Position numbers and translations under genes: made by a program. 64,000 bases of DNA, taken from contig CM007991.1 in assembly GCA_002189035.1 (NCBI GenBank), positions 124,001 through 188,000 of the forward strand, written 5' to 3'. A model generated the notes under the pieces. The model worked only from the letters and a program-made list of their open reading frames with translations, was not told the DNA's origin and made no database searches. Source of the DNA: Utricularia gibba. Taxonomy: Eukaryota; Streptophyta; Magnoliopsida; Lamiales; Lentibulariaceae. Shown piece by piece: positions 23,560 to 34,997 of the stretch. How positions within the stretch are numbered: the first letter of the stretch is position 1; each line of letters starts with the position of its first letter.

Positions 23560-24606
23560 TCAAGTTGCAGCAGCGTGATTCCTCGGCGCCGCCGGGAAAA
23601 ATCTCGGCCTCGAATCCCTCTCCGCGGCGGAGGAAGACGGCGCCACACGCTCACACGACGGACACATCGTCAGCGTCGTCGCCGGAGCCTGCATGTAAAA
23701 TGGGGCGGCCCTTTTTAAAGCTCTCAGCTCCTGGACTTCCTTTTGGAGCCGCCGATTTTCCTCCGTCAGCGCGTCGAAGCACCGTTTCAGATACTCGCAG
23801 TCTACCTCCGTTTGCCTCAGCTTCGTCCTGAGAATTCGAATTCGTTACTTAAACCCGAGACTGATCACCGCCAAAAGATTTGTAGCGAATGGCGGGTAAA
23901 TTTTGCACCTTGCTCTTCTGTTCTGGAACCAAACTTCGACTTGTCGTGGTCGCAGATTGAGATGAGCAGCAAGCGCAAGCTTCTGTTTCTGTTGAAAAAA
24001 TGGCGGTTGGATAAAAACCCTGGAAAGGAAAATTTGTTGGGGAATTTACAGGAACTCACAGGATTCAGAGTACTGTGTTCTTTGAAGCTTTCCTCTAGAT
24101 ACGCAGATTGTTCTTTCGATAACCGGAGTTTCTTTCTAGCATTTGCGTTTTCGTCGTCGTCGCTGCCTCTCTCACCCTCCACCGCAGTGCTGCCGCCGCC
24201 TCCCGATCTGTTCGCAGACGATGCATCCTCCACCGCTACCGCCGTCGCCGGATTTTTATTTCCCGATGACCCATACTCCAACTCCCTTCAAAAGCACCCG
24301 CCTTTTCTAAGCTACACATACAGTAAAGAAAAGAATTCGGGGGACAGATTTGATTGATTCGATTACCATTTTCACGACGAGGAGAACTCCTGCGAGGAAG
24401 AAGACCCAACTGCAAGACGGGAGCTTCACCGTCCCCCTCCAACGCGGGATCATCCTCATCAACGAGGATTCGCCGGCGCGCTCAAAGCGATGGCCCAAAT
24501 CCATACACGGATCGAAAGCGGAGCTTGCCTGGGTAATGGGTCTGTCCTGCAGAGAACCCAATTGGACTCTGGAGCAGTCCCCTCCTAAGGTCAAGTCGAG
24601 CTCCAT
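23560..24606 (-). CDS. HD-Zip class II transcription factor (HAT14/HAT22-like)
   Basis: Class II HD-Zip factors are repressors in shade and auxin responses. Exons in transcription order: 24606-24367, 24275-24060, 23988-23909, 23827-23560. They sum to 804 bp (267 residues) in phase. The N-terminus MELDLTLGG carries an LxLxL (EAR-type) repressor motif. The homeodomain spans exons 2-4: [19 protein letters not shown], then [16 protein letters not shown] and [12 protein letters not shown]. The leucine zipper follows ([15 protein letters not shown]...[12 protein letters not shown]), then the class II CPSCE redox motif and a short tail. Doubt remains for the last third of exon 1: the phase-closing frame reads unlike the family, while the alternative frame reads [16 protein letters not shown], similar to the conserved QLDLLPFSPVPR block. 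A base may be missing there. The exon 2 acceptor is therefore tentative. Confidence 0.87.
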
Positions 24607-25584
24607 CAATGGCGGCGGAGGAACAGAAACAGGGGATCTCTTGCTGCGTTACGTTGTTGTTGTCGTTGTGGTTTTTAAAGAAGTGAGAGAGGAAAGGGAA
24701 CAAGGATGAGACAAGACAAGCAGTAGGAGGAAGAGGAGTAAAGACGGCGATATTGAATTCTCTGGTCTATCGAGAAGTTCAGAGTTCAACCAACACAAAT
24801 ATCATCTCCACAAAAGCCAACGCCAAAAGCCTTCTGCACTATTTTCTCTGCAAAGTGCGGAAGACTCGTCATTGTGGATCAAAGAAAACATCAGAAGAAG
24901 AAGATGGGTGTTTTCCTTCCAAAGTTCATCCAAAAGCCATTGTGTCCTGAGAGCGACAAATGAAGAAACATCAATCATTGCAATGCGACAAGAGACACCA
25001 CACGTGAACTCCCCACGTTCATAATACATTTTAAGATCAGTTCAAGAGATAAGAGTTAACTGCTGCTAGCTGCAAGTGGAGTGCACTAACAAGCAGAATA
25101 AACTCTCTCCTGATCAGGAACAGAGCCAACGAATCAACGATTGTATACCGTACACCCACAGAAGTTACAAGCCCGGCTGAGCTGCTCCGGATCAAATTCC
25201 TTGTCTGGTTACATATGAGCTTCGAGTATTTGGAATAGCAATGCAGGCCCATGTTGCTTTGGAAGGGCTTCTCCTCATTTGCATCAACGGCTTCTGCAAG
25301 CCCAACGCTGTACTGAAACTATCCTGGCTTTCCAATGCATTCAAACACATAGAAATCACACATCTTACATGACTGACACACATTCTACTCTCAGCAAACG
25401 CCATTGACGCCCATAATGTAAAGTTCCACGTTTCCTTTTCTTCTTCTAGAGTCTGAAACGTACGAGTTCCGAGAAGCCCTCGCATCAAAGCTCTGCGCTT
25501 CCTGGACCTCGCTCAAAAAATGAGACCTTAATTCTGGCACTCTCTCGATTTTTCGCTTTTTTTTTTTACCCTCGACTTATTCCG
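24607..25584. other. Divergent promoter region between the HD-Zip II and B3 genes
   Basis: Both flanking genes are transcribed away from this interval. GTTGTTGTTGTCGTTGT-type repeats near 24650-24670 are probably in the HD-Zip leader. No exon with family similarity was seen on either strand. Confidence 0.55.
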
Positions 25585-26322
25585 ATGGCCGGAAGTTCTT
25601 CCCGCGCTGATTCACTCACTGAAGATGAGGTACACGAGCTCCCTTCCCGTTAACTCTTTGGAAGTAACATTGGGTTGGATTCGGTAAAAGAGATTCATTT
25701 TGCGTGCAACATTACAGGAATCTGTAGAGGAGTTATCATCCTTTACCGGATTTCAAAAGTCGAAGGAAAAACTTGAACCTGAATCTGAGAATATAGAAGA
25801 AGAAGAAGCAGATTTCTTCGACAAACTCGGTAAACTAGAGGAAGACGAAGAAGATGATCCGCCGTTTCTTACCAGGAACCCACGATTCGACGTTGTTTTC
25901 AGACCCTCTCACGTTGAGCGTACCTTTGTGTTGGTAGAGGCTTCAATCCTATCTGAGCATACGCATTAGCATGTAATCAGTCGCCCCGTTAACATACTCT
26001 CTTTTCTTCACAGAACATGCCAAAAAAGATGCGCTGGCGGCTCCCTCGTGCTCCGATGCGCAGTGTCATACGATGTAAGAACAAGACGTGGGATTTGTTT
26101 TACAGAGGACATTACAGTACTCCGAGGTTTGAAGGTTCCGGTTGGAGAAGCTTCGTGGCAGACAACCGGCTTCGTATCGGAGATGCGTGCGTTTTCGAAC
26201 TGATGACATGCAACGAGACGTTGCTCGAGTTCAAGGTGCAGATTTTGCGGCATGATCTCCCCCCTGAGCTCGCTGCTTATCTGAGCAACACGGGGAGTCC
26301 GAGGAGAACCCCATTGGGATAA
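25585..26322 (+). CDS. Single B3-domain protein (REM-like)
   Basis: Three exons, 25585-25629, 25718-25933 and 26014-26322, give 189 residues with closed phases. The first 60 residues are acidic and probably disordered (ENIEEEEADFFDKLGKLEED). The C-terminal B3 domain (about residues 70-180) has the typical order: FDVVFRPSHV, RTFVLNMPKKMRW, a DLFYRGHYSTPRF strand region, GWRSFVADNRLRIGDACVFEL and a final FKVQILR strand. B3 domains bind DNA; REM members act in reproductive development, but the target here is unknown. A dual-function or single-copy B3 outside REM is possible, since only the fold is clear. Confidence 0.85.
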
Positions 26323-27357
26323 CATGAACTTGAGCTGCGCCTTGGGCTATGTGATTCTGACAGCATTTCCCTGATTCCACTGGTACTGCTGCTATTGGCA
26401 TCTCTAGTATTGTTGCAGGTTTCTCTGTACGTAAATTCAAGCTTAGTTGTGTCCTGGAAAAAGAACAAGAAATGCAACATCATTCAGAGGAACTTCTTTG
26501 AAAACAGAGAATGAACATCAGAGACTGAATATAAAAAAACAGATCAAGAACCATGAAATATCATACACAAACAGAGAATGAACATCAGAGCAAGCGTCTA
26601 GGATGCGAGCTGTAGAGAGCATTTTGAAAACATCTCGTTCCATTACGAGCCGGCTTTTGGGATGCTAATCCTCCCTTGACTATATTACACAGTTGGCTCT
26701 CTGGCTATTAAGAAAAATGCATCATTGCAAGAGAGCACAAACAAAAAATCACAACGGAGTTGCCCCCGCAGCCTAGATTTCACTCCGAATTCATCAAAAT
26801 CTCTTCTTTCAATAAATTTTTCATGGACAGAGCTGCCGTTCAGTCTTTTACAATTCCAAAACCCGCAGATAGTGATGCAAAAGGGATTGGAAGACAGAGT
26901 AGCAAATGAAAGCATCAGCCAAATTCACTTGGGCACAAATCTATTGGGGAGGTCACTTGATGCAGGCAAAGAAAAAGAAAACACTCGCTTTTATTGTTTG
27001 GATTGTAGATAAGTTTCCAGAATCTCCCAACAAGTCTAAAAAAAGAGAGCTTAATTCTAATCATTAACAGCAACAAAAGTCATGAAAGGTTTTCACGAGA
27101 CAACAAGCTGCCCAAAGAAAACCAAACTAGGAATGAAAATGCAGGGAAGAAATACTCCGGCAAGACACAAAATCGTTGCTTCTGAGAAACACAACGAACC
27201 ACGATCTTGAATAACCTGAAAAGGGCGCCCCACCCAGATTAATTCAACCCCAAAATCAATCCAAGAGTTGAAAATGGGTTGCAAAGGTACCTGAAATTTC
27301 CAGAAAAAAGGGTCTTCTCCTTCCTTGCCTCCCAACCCCCCCACCCATGTATTAGGG
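26323..27357. other. Intergenic between the B3 gene and the decayed RING gene
   Basis: The flanking genes converge, so this holds 3' UTR sequence of at least the B3 gene. A short duplicated phrase (AACAGAGAATGAACATCAGAG) occurs near 26500 and 26570. No coding exon or RNA gene was recognised. Confidence 0.55.
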
Positions 27358-28477
27358 TTAGTGTGAAATTTCACGCGCTATGTTCCCTTCAAAATACGCC
27401 CATGATGCTGCCTCATCATCGCTAGTTCCACAGCTATCACTGCCAGTTTCATCTGACGGCCACCCTTCATAACCCGATGTAGTTTCTACCGCCATCTCGT
27501 GAGTAATTTCAGCCGGGGATATAACAAACGCACCGCCTTCATGATGACTCCGCCAACCATCGCTATCATCGGCTGTGTTCGCAAAATACGCCCATACATC
27601 GGCCTCATCATCCCTAGTTCCACGGCTATTACCACCGATTTCATCTGCCGGCCACCCTTCAAATCCCGATGTAGTTTCCACAGTCCCCGCCATCTCCTGA
27701 GTGATTTCAGTCGGGGATATAACAAACGCACGGCCTTCATGTTCACTCTGCCAACCATCGCTATCGTCGGCCCGCCTTCTAGTAACTCGATCTAAAGCCT
27801 CTCTGATCCTATAAATATGATCAGCGAATTCGTAACGTCGCATCGACCCAATCTCCTCTCCCCCGGAAACTTATGGCGACAAACAGGGCAAGAATTGTTA
27901 ATTTCCAGCCAAGGGACAATACGTTCAGAATGAAAATTGTGTTTACAGGGCGTCACTTTCACGGCCGAGGCAACCGTAAACGCGTCCTTACAAATGGGTC
28001 AGAGCATAGTCGGATCACTCTCAGATGTGATAATCACATCTTTAAGTGCCTCCACTGCCGACATTGGAGCGGGCTCCAGGCACGGATTCGCCGCGCTGGC
28101 GATTGTGGTCGTCATGCCGAAGATCATGAAGTCAAAATAAGTACCAGTGAGTGGGTAACCGTCATCGTTGTCTAGGTATTCTGCCGGCGTCGGAGAAGAC
28201 ACATGGGCATCAATCTCTTCAAAGGTGCCACCGTGGCAGTAAGGGCAGAGGAAGCTCTCCGGAGTCGCAGACGGGGAAATCCCGAGACTCCTAACGCAGG
28301 AGTGACACCAATACTCTGGGTGGGAGAAGAGGGGGGCAAGGCGGCGGACGGCGGGGATGACACCGGCTTTCCTGAATTTAACTCGGTCCGGGATTGGAAA
28401 CTTTTTAGCGTCGGGGAATTAGGGCTATAAATCTGCAAAATAAGTTGGAAGCGGGAATCGCTAACAATACTCATCAT
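27358..28477 (-). pseudogene. Decayed RING-H2 E3 ligase of the zinc-ribbon plus RING (BCA2/RING1-like) type
   Basis: The minus strand encodes, in order, a zinc-ribbon (PEYWCHSCVRSL then LCPYCHGGTFEEID), an acidic linker, a RING-H2 finger and a tail. Several defects argue against a working ligase. The codon for the first RING cysteine is TGA (28001-27999; PTML-stop-PICKDAF). The sixth metal ligand, Cys in HSDC of relatives, is Arg (CKHNFHSERIVPW; codon 27923-27921). The frame also slips by one base in two G/C runs: before the zinc-ribbon (28318-28320) and after the RING (27860-27864). The slips could be assembly errors, but the two lost ligands are substitutions and would abolish zinc binding. 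The tail after the RING carries a tandem duplication. The first possible start is near 28477 (tentative). Confidence 0.75.
27382..27771 (-). repeat. Tandem duplication of about 195 bp in the tail of the RING gene
   Basis: Two head-to-tail copies encode 66 and 64 residues: 27771-27574 starts ADDSDGWQSEHEGRAF and ends DVWAYFANT; 27573-27382 starts ADDSDGWRSHHEGGAF and ends ASWAYFEGN. Both contain FVISPxEIT and ETTSGxEGWPxDE. The copies differ at scattered positions and by two codons, so the duplication is in frame and fairly recent but not brand new. Confidence 0.9.
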
Positions 28478-29073
28478 TCAAATAATATTAATATTAATAT
28501 TTATTTATTATGCAATTATCATATATTGCATATTTTGTTATTTCATTTATTTTGAAAAACCTTATTAAATTTTTCCATTAACAAAATAAACTACCTTTAT
28601 TTTATAAAAAAATAATTTTGTTGACGGAATTATTATAAAAAATATGTAAATAGATTGTCTAAATCAAAGGGATATATATGTGTCTAAAAAGGGTAATTTT
28701 GCTTTGAAAATTAAATTATTTTAATTATTTATGATAGAATTTAAACTATTTGGATCAACAAGTGAATTTGTGTCCATCCACTCAGTAAAGTCCATTAAAA
28801 AAATAATGATATTCTAATCTATTTATAATAAAATTAATCATTTTTAATATTAATTTTTACAAAAGTGGATTTCTTTTAAATTCCGTACAATAGGGATTTA
28901 CTAGTGATTAGTGGGACGCGAGAAAGAAAAGGTATTTGGTTTTGAATTTGGGTGTTGAGACACAGTAGCTTCTTTTACGGTTCTTTGTGGGGTGCAAACC
29001 AGGTGCGTGAATTTTGAGCTCTTAGATTCACCTTCGCCTGAATCTTGAGCTAGGTCTCTTTAATCAAGGGGAG
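28478..29073. other. Intergenic AT-rich spacer and PP2A leader
   Basis: Bases 28480-28880 are very AT-rich with no exon. The stretch 28970-29073 is probably the 5' leader of the PP2A gene, which begins at 29074. Confidence 0.6.
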
Positions 29074-31642
29074 ATGAGCGCAGATCTGGTGGCTTCGAGC
29101 GCCCATGGGAGCCTGGATGAGCAGATTGCGCAGCTCATGCAGTGCAAGCCCTTGTCCGAGCCTGAGGTTGCGAAATTTTAGTTTTTGATGTCAGTGTTTC
29201 TGTTGTTCTCATGATTTCAACGGATGGGACGCTATTTCTGTTAGATCTAGGGATTGGGTGACCCTATCCTGGCTTCGATTTAACTTTTATGGAGTTTCGG
29301 TTGATTTGGGCGATTTTAGATATTGGTTTCGAATTCGAAATATTAGTTCTTGATGATGTTCTACGGATTTCTTTTGCGTTCTTGGGAGGTAGTCGTCGTG
29401 TTTATTTTTAACAAGTGAAAGGGTTATATTTTTCTATTGAGTGAATTGTAAAAAAAAAGTACGAAGTAATCCCTCTTATGGACCACCCGTGAGAAGTGCG
29501 TGATTGGTTTTTCCTAGAAAATTGCAAGAAAGGAAGTGTGCCGTTCTTAGAGGCGATTTACGATAATCTGTCATGGTTTAAATTTGATAATTAAACGATG
29601 CAACGCTCATGTGTGAATATTGATCATCTTGCAAGCATAGGTGCGGGCCTTGTGTGAGAAGGCAAAGGAGATACTAAAGGAGGAGAGTAATGTTCAGGTA
29701 TGAATTCGTTGTTTCTCTCAGATAATTCGTGAGGAGGGGGAGGAGATACATGCCGTTACTTCTAGTTGTTCATTTGGATGCTTTTCAGTGAGTTTTTTTT
29801 TCTTCTTTTTCTTCTTATTATGGGGATCCTATATTAAGCATTTTCTTGTCATGTGCAGCCTGTGAAAAGCCCAGTGACAATTTGTGGTGATATTCATGGC
29901 CAATTTCACGATCTTGCTGAACTTTTTCGCATTGGAGGGAAGGTAAAATATTAGCCGTGTGTGATAACAGCCTGTGCAGTTTTTTGTTTGATTTTACATC
30001 ATCGTGGCGTCTTGGCTAGCTATAATTGAATGACTCATGTCCAGCTGTTGTGATATTGACAGTGCCCGGATACTAACTACCTGTTCATGGGTGATTATGT
30101 TGATCGTGGCTACTATTCAGTTGAAACTGTTACGGTAAGAGATGACTCGTGAATTTTTAGCTGTTCCATGTACCCCTCTTCTTTTGATACCCGCTCGTTA
30201 ATTCTGATGAACTGCCTTTTTTGCAGCTTTTAGTTGCCTTAAAAGTACGGTATTCACAGAGGATCACTATTCTTAGAGGCAATCATGAGAGTAGACAGGT
30301 GTTGATGACACTGAGGAGACCTTTTCTGTTCCATTTGCATTTTATTATTATGCACTCTGTCAAGCGCTTTCTGGACTGATCGTATTTCTTTATTTTTCAG
30401 ATAACGCAAGTTTATGGGTTCTATGATGAATGCCTGCGGAAGTGAGTTGCTCCTATCATTCACCTGATAATCATTCGGCTCTTTATCCAGTGACATTTTT
30501 TGAATTTGGGGCAGTGTCACTGGGTAAATGATATGTTTTATATTAGAACATACTTTGTCTTTCTTATTGCTTCTGTTTGTTTCGAGTGTTGGGTGTTGTT
30601 ATTTGTTAAGATTGTCATCGTTCTTCCTACAGAATTTGGAAAGTAGTTTGTTATGTGTTTAGACTCAACTGCCCTTTGCCATGTTTTCTGTAGTTGTCAG
30701 TCCTGAATACTGATACGTTTCCGAACATATGGCAGGTATGGAAATGCGAATGTCTGGAAAATATTCACCGATCTCTTTGACTATTTTCCCTTGACCGCAT
30801 TGGTTAGTTGAAGTTTTCAATTTGGTGTTTACGCGTATATTGTTTTCCTGCTTGGTAACACTTTGTGTTCGGCTTCCATGTCCCTTGACACATAGCGCTT
30901 TTACTTCATGTAGGTAGAATCAGAAATATTTTGTCTCCACGGTGGATTGTCTCCCTCTGTTGAAACCCTTGATAATATAAGAAACTTTGATCGAGTACAA
31001 GAAGTCCCTCATGAAGGCCCAATGTGTGATTTACTATGGTCAGATCCGGATGATCGTTGTGGTTGGGGCATTTCACCTCGTGGTGCTGGATACACATTTG
31101 GCCAGGTACCTCTTCACTCAATTGTACTAGCTTTTTCCATTCTTCCTCGCAGGTTACTTCTCCATCTGCATAACTTTCCTATTACCTCCCAGGATATATC
31201 TGAGCAATTCAATCACACCAACAACTTGAAACTGATTGCTAGAGCTCATCAGCTGGTTATGGAAGGATACAACTGGGCCCATGTATTGTCATCACTGTTC
31301 CTGTCTTTAATACATCTCATCTTATACCGTTTGCCATCCACAGTAGCACAATGTCAATTATGATCGTTTTTGACGAATGCAGGAGCAAAAGGTTGTCACC
31401 ATCTTCAGTGCCCCAAATTATTGCTATCGTTGTGGGAACATGGCGTCAATCCTCGAGGTAGATGACTGTGGAGACCACACCTTTATTCAGGTAGTCATTC
31501 TATCACATCTCCCTCTACCTTACATGCAATGCCGTATAACTTGAATTCTTTGCCATTTTTATTTGCATCAATGCAGTTTGAGCCAGCCCCAAGAAGGGGA
31601 GAACCAGATGTGACTCGAAGGACACCCGATTACTTCCTTTAG
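29074..31642 (+). CDS. PP2AC: Protein phosphatase 2A catalytic subunit (PP2A-3/4 type)
   Basis: Catalytic subunit of the heterotrimeric Ser/Thr phosphatase PP2A. Eleven exons: 29074-29166, 29641-29697, 29859-29942, 30063-30134, 30227-30298, 30401-30441, 30736-30802, 30914-31105, 31193-31282, 31383-31490, 31577-31642; 313 residues, the normal length, all phases closed. Metal-binding and catalytic blocks are intact: [49 protein letters not shown] and [11 protein letters not shown]. The C-terminus TPDYFL carries the leucine that is carboxymethylated. [20 protein letters not shown] and [20 protein letters not shown] place it with the Arabidopsis PP2A-3/PP2A-4 group rather than PP2A-1/2/5. Confidence 0.97.
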
Positions 31643-32036
31643 AGCAATCCATCACTGAGTTCTCTGGGTTTTATGTCGTCAAGGGCTCCGCAATCAGGTT
31701 TGTATCAGGCGAGTGGTACCATAAGAGATGAACCTGCCCACATGATTTTGGAGCCATATTCTCTGACTCAGAGGTAGGATGGCTTGGAAAACAGCATCCC
31801 TGGTGTGTAACTTGTCATCTCTTCCTCACCCCAGATTTCTCGTACAATAATGACTGCTTTTTTTTTTTAATCTCTTTTTGTCAACATTTCCCCTGATGTT
31901 CTTTCTTTCCATGTGTAATCCCCCATTCCAAAGCCTGCTGTGTTATTTACTACAGGGTTTGTCATGTTTGAAACACAGGACGACTTCCTTACAGTATGAT
32001 TATTATCATTAATCACTATGATGATAGCTCTTAAGA
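31643..32036. other. Convergent 3' region between the PP2A and neprosin genes
   Basis: About 390 bases shared by two converging genes, presumably both 3' UTRs. Nothing else is seen. Confidence 0.6.
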
Positions 32037-33760
32037 CTAAGGGCAATGAGGGTTTCTCCCCGGGCCTCCATAGAAGATATGGTTCTTTAAATTATCGTTA
32101 TAACCAGCTCTCACCCCATAGCACTCCGGGCTATTTGCCTTCACCCGGAAGTCCCCAACCTGCGTGACTCTGAAAGATCTATCGATGGTCTCCAATCCCC
32201 CGATGTACGCTGCTCTCGTGAGCCCCTCCTCTGGGAAATGCCCGCTGCCCATCTGAGTCGTCGTGTGCTGATCTCCAATGTTGGTGTTCAAAACAACACC
32301 ACCCCAGTTGACATTGTTGGCCACCTTCCTCAAGCTCTTGAAGAGGGCCCCTGGCCAATACCCCACCAACTCATTCTGAACCCTGAGGAAGTAGTTTTTC
32401 GAATGTGGATCCTGTGAACCGTCTCCAAGTCAGTGTACACAGTGGCATTCTGACATCCTTAGTTATCCCGACAAACCTGCCACATGCTGATGCTGACGAA
32501 ATAACCTTGACCTCTGTAGGTAGAAATCGTCCCAAGAGCCGCCCCTAAAGCGATTTTGTAGCTGGTTTGGACAAACCCGGAGCATATCAAGTTGTAGCAG
32601 CCTGTAGCTCTGTAGGTGTCTGTCTGCACAGTAAAAAAAATGTCTTCCCTGAATGCAAAAGATCAAATTGCCGCAACTGAAGTTAGAAGTTCATGATAAT
32701 GCTCACAGTCCAGTGGATGAACAGTCTCGTTCGCTTATCTCCATACAGTGAGGGAGATACCTGCATTTCCATACATGTTCGTGAGGAATAAACGAAAGAA
32801 TGGATAAAAAACCATACAAAAAAGATTTGAACAAGTTAATCACTAGTGTGTTACTGTGTCAACAAAACGTGTCCATTACATGCACTCCCGCTTCAATCGC
32901 TTCGGCATCCACGCTACCGCGTCCAACAATCCACATCTGCGCAGAAGTGTGTTCTTGTTGCGCTTGAACCACAGGGTTCCATACATTGAACATCCCATTT
33001 CCTCCATAGTAGAGCCCTTCTTTAGAAAGTGCCATCGCAAACTGAAGAAAACAAATCAAGTGCATATTGCGAATCACTAAATAGCATTCGCGTATGCCAT
33101 CTCTCTTCTTCTTTTTTGACGATTATACCTCGTTAACCCAATTGATCATTTCTGGTTGAACTGAACCCGGGAGTATGGAGTTCGGAGCTTTCTTGCCGTA
33201 GGCTTCAATGGAAGGTGCTTTGAGTACATTTTCTCTCCTGGTTCTTAGTATTGGGATTGTTCCTGGGGAGCATCTTCCGTACTCGTGCCAATCTTGAGCC
33301 AGTTCTCCTGCCACTCTGCTCTCGTTCCACCCTTCCAGATAACTGCTAGGACTTATCTGCAACATTTGATCCAAGAACAATGAGGTCATACTGCACCAAG
33401 TCCATACAACATTTGTACGGATCCATGGAGGCTTCTGGCTCAAATACCTGAATGGTATGGTTTCGAAGCAAGGGATGATCGAAGGCTGGTTGGTGAAGAA
33501 TATCAATACAATCGATGGTATCTCCATCCGCAACCTGCATATCCCGTAGTAAGCATCCAATCACACTCATTAAGCGTTTACTAAATTTGTTCTTGTTAAC
33601 TGATAAGCGAGAAGAAGATGCATACGTTGATGGACTTGACGGGAGGCTTGTTCAGGCGAGCCAACAGCTTCTCCACTTCAAGATTCCGGTCGGCCGCGCC
33701 GGCGGAGTACAAGACTGCCGATATGAGCAGTAGGCAGCAGGACAACATGAGTGAGGCCAT
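32037..33760 (-). CDS. Secreted neprosin-domain (DUF239) protein
   Basis: Seven exons in transcription order: 33760-33626, 33534-33448, 33356-33129, 33041-32880, 32760-32707, 32623-32477, 32411-32037; 395 residues, all phases closed. It has a signal peptide (residues about 1-25, [12 protein letters not shown]), then the activation-peptide region with [20 protein letters not shown] and [14 protein letters not shown]. The neprosin domain follows: [72 protein letters not shown] and the terminal [11 protein letters not shown]. Neprosin from Nepenthes is a glutamate peptidase that cuts after proline, but most plant members are uncharacterised, so peptidase activity here is inferred only from the domain. 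Confidence 0.93.
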
Positions 33761-34176
33761 CGTTATTTCGGTTCATTGAAACGGCCTGCTCAGCCATTGA
33801 CTATTTATAGAAAGTACTGAATATGTTTTATAAGCGAAATTATATTTAATATTTTTACCCGAATTTTAATTTTCCGTAGATGCATATTTCAACATTTGAA
33901 TTGAGAAGATTTTATTACTAAATTAAAATTTGACTGGCTTCAATTTAACCCTAAACACCAAAATCTGAACTCAACTCTATTAATTTGATATTTATATTCA
34001 TTTTCATTAATTTGAAAAGTAGAGTTGGACCGGAAGGATGACGAAAAAGTGATCTATTGGGCGCAGATTCTAACAGGTCGACTAGGAGTGCAAGGCCCGG
34101 CCCAGAAACTAATCCCAAACCACTTTTATGGTCTCTGGCCTATTCAAGGCGTGTACCGAGGGCAGGGAACGGGGAA

Positions 34177-34660
34177 ATGTCGCCGCCGACGGGATTTCTT
34201 CGCGGAACCCGGGCTTTTATTGCCGCTGCGCGGTATACGTCAACACGTTCGAAAACGGTTGTTTCTGCGGCGGCGCCGGCGAAGGAGACGAGTGCTTCGA
34301 AGTCAGCTAAGCTGGAAAAGGAAAAGAAGGTTCCGAGTGGGGGAATAACGAAAGTCCTGCCTATATCTCAGACTCTCCAAAGCTTCGTTGGTGAGCCTGA
34401 GATTTCTCGTGTTCAGGCTGTGAAGAAAGTCTGGGAATATATCAAGTTGAACAAACTCCAGGTAATTAGGAGTGTTCTGTAATTAGTGTTTCTTTTCGGT
34501 GTATCCAGATTCCGTAATGGAGCGTCTGCTTCTGCAGAATCCGACGAATAAGAAGGAGATTGTGTGCGATGCAAAGTTGAAGAAGGTCTTTAATGGGAAA
34601 GATAAAGTTGATATGCTGGAGATTGCGAAGCTTCTTTCTTCCCATTTTGTGAAGAATTAA
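34177..34660 (+). CDS. Small SWIB/MDM2-domain protein, probably organellar
   Basis: Two exons, 34177-34461 and 34538-34660, give 135 residues. The N-terminus (MSPPTGFLRGTRAFIAAARY) is basic and rich in Ser/Ala and looks like a mitochondrial or plastid targeting peptide. A single SWIB domain follows (about 57-135): VLPISQTLQSFVGEPEISR, VWEYIKLNKLQNP, KEIVCDAKLKKVFNGKDKVD and a final MLEIAKLLSSHFVKN. Plant stand-alone SWIB proteins are found in organelle nucleoids and in nuclear chromatin. The frame is open upstream of 34177, but only this Met starts a plausible transit peptide. Confidence 0.9.
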
Positions 34661-34997
34661 TTGACTGGGAATGGGGGGGCCTGCGAACCTGCATCAGTTC
34701 TCATTAGGCAACACTTAGCTTTACCTTTTGCACCTGTCTGATTAGGTTCTGGAACTTGGTATTTTTGTACAGAACAAGCGCGAGTGCACTGGTTATTTCA
34801 AGCTGTCTTCTCTGTTGCAACGCTTTGTTCCAGATTTGTGCTCAGATTCTAATGCAATTAGTTACTTTGACTTGGCTCTCGAACAGAATATGATGTTCAT
34901 TTTCTCTGTGCGGCACCAACGTAACCTCTACTCTGTTTGGTGTTCTAAGGTCAGCAAATAGAATGCTGCATGATTCAGTTTTTTGGTGTACAAATTT

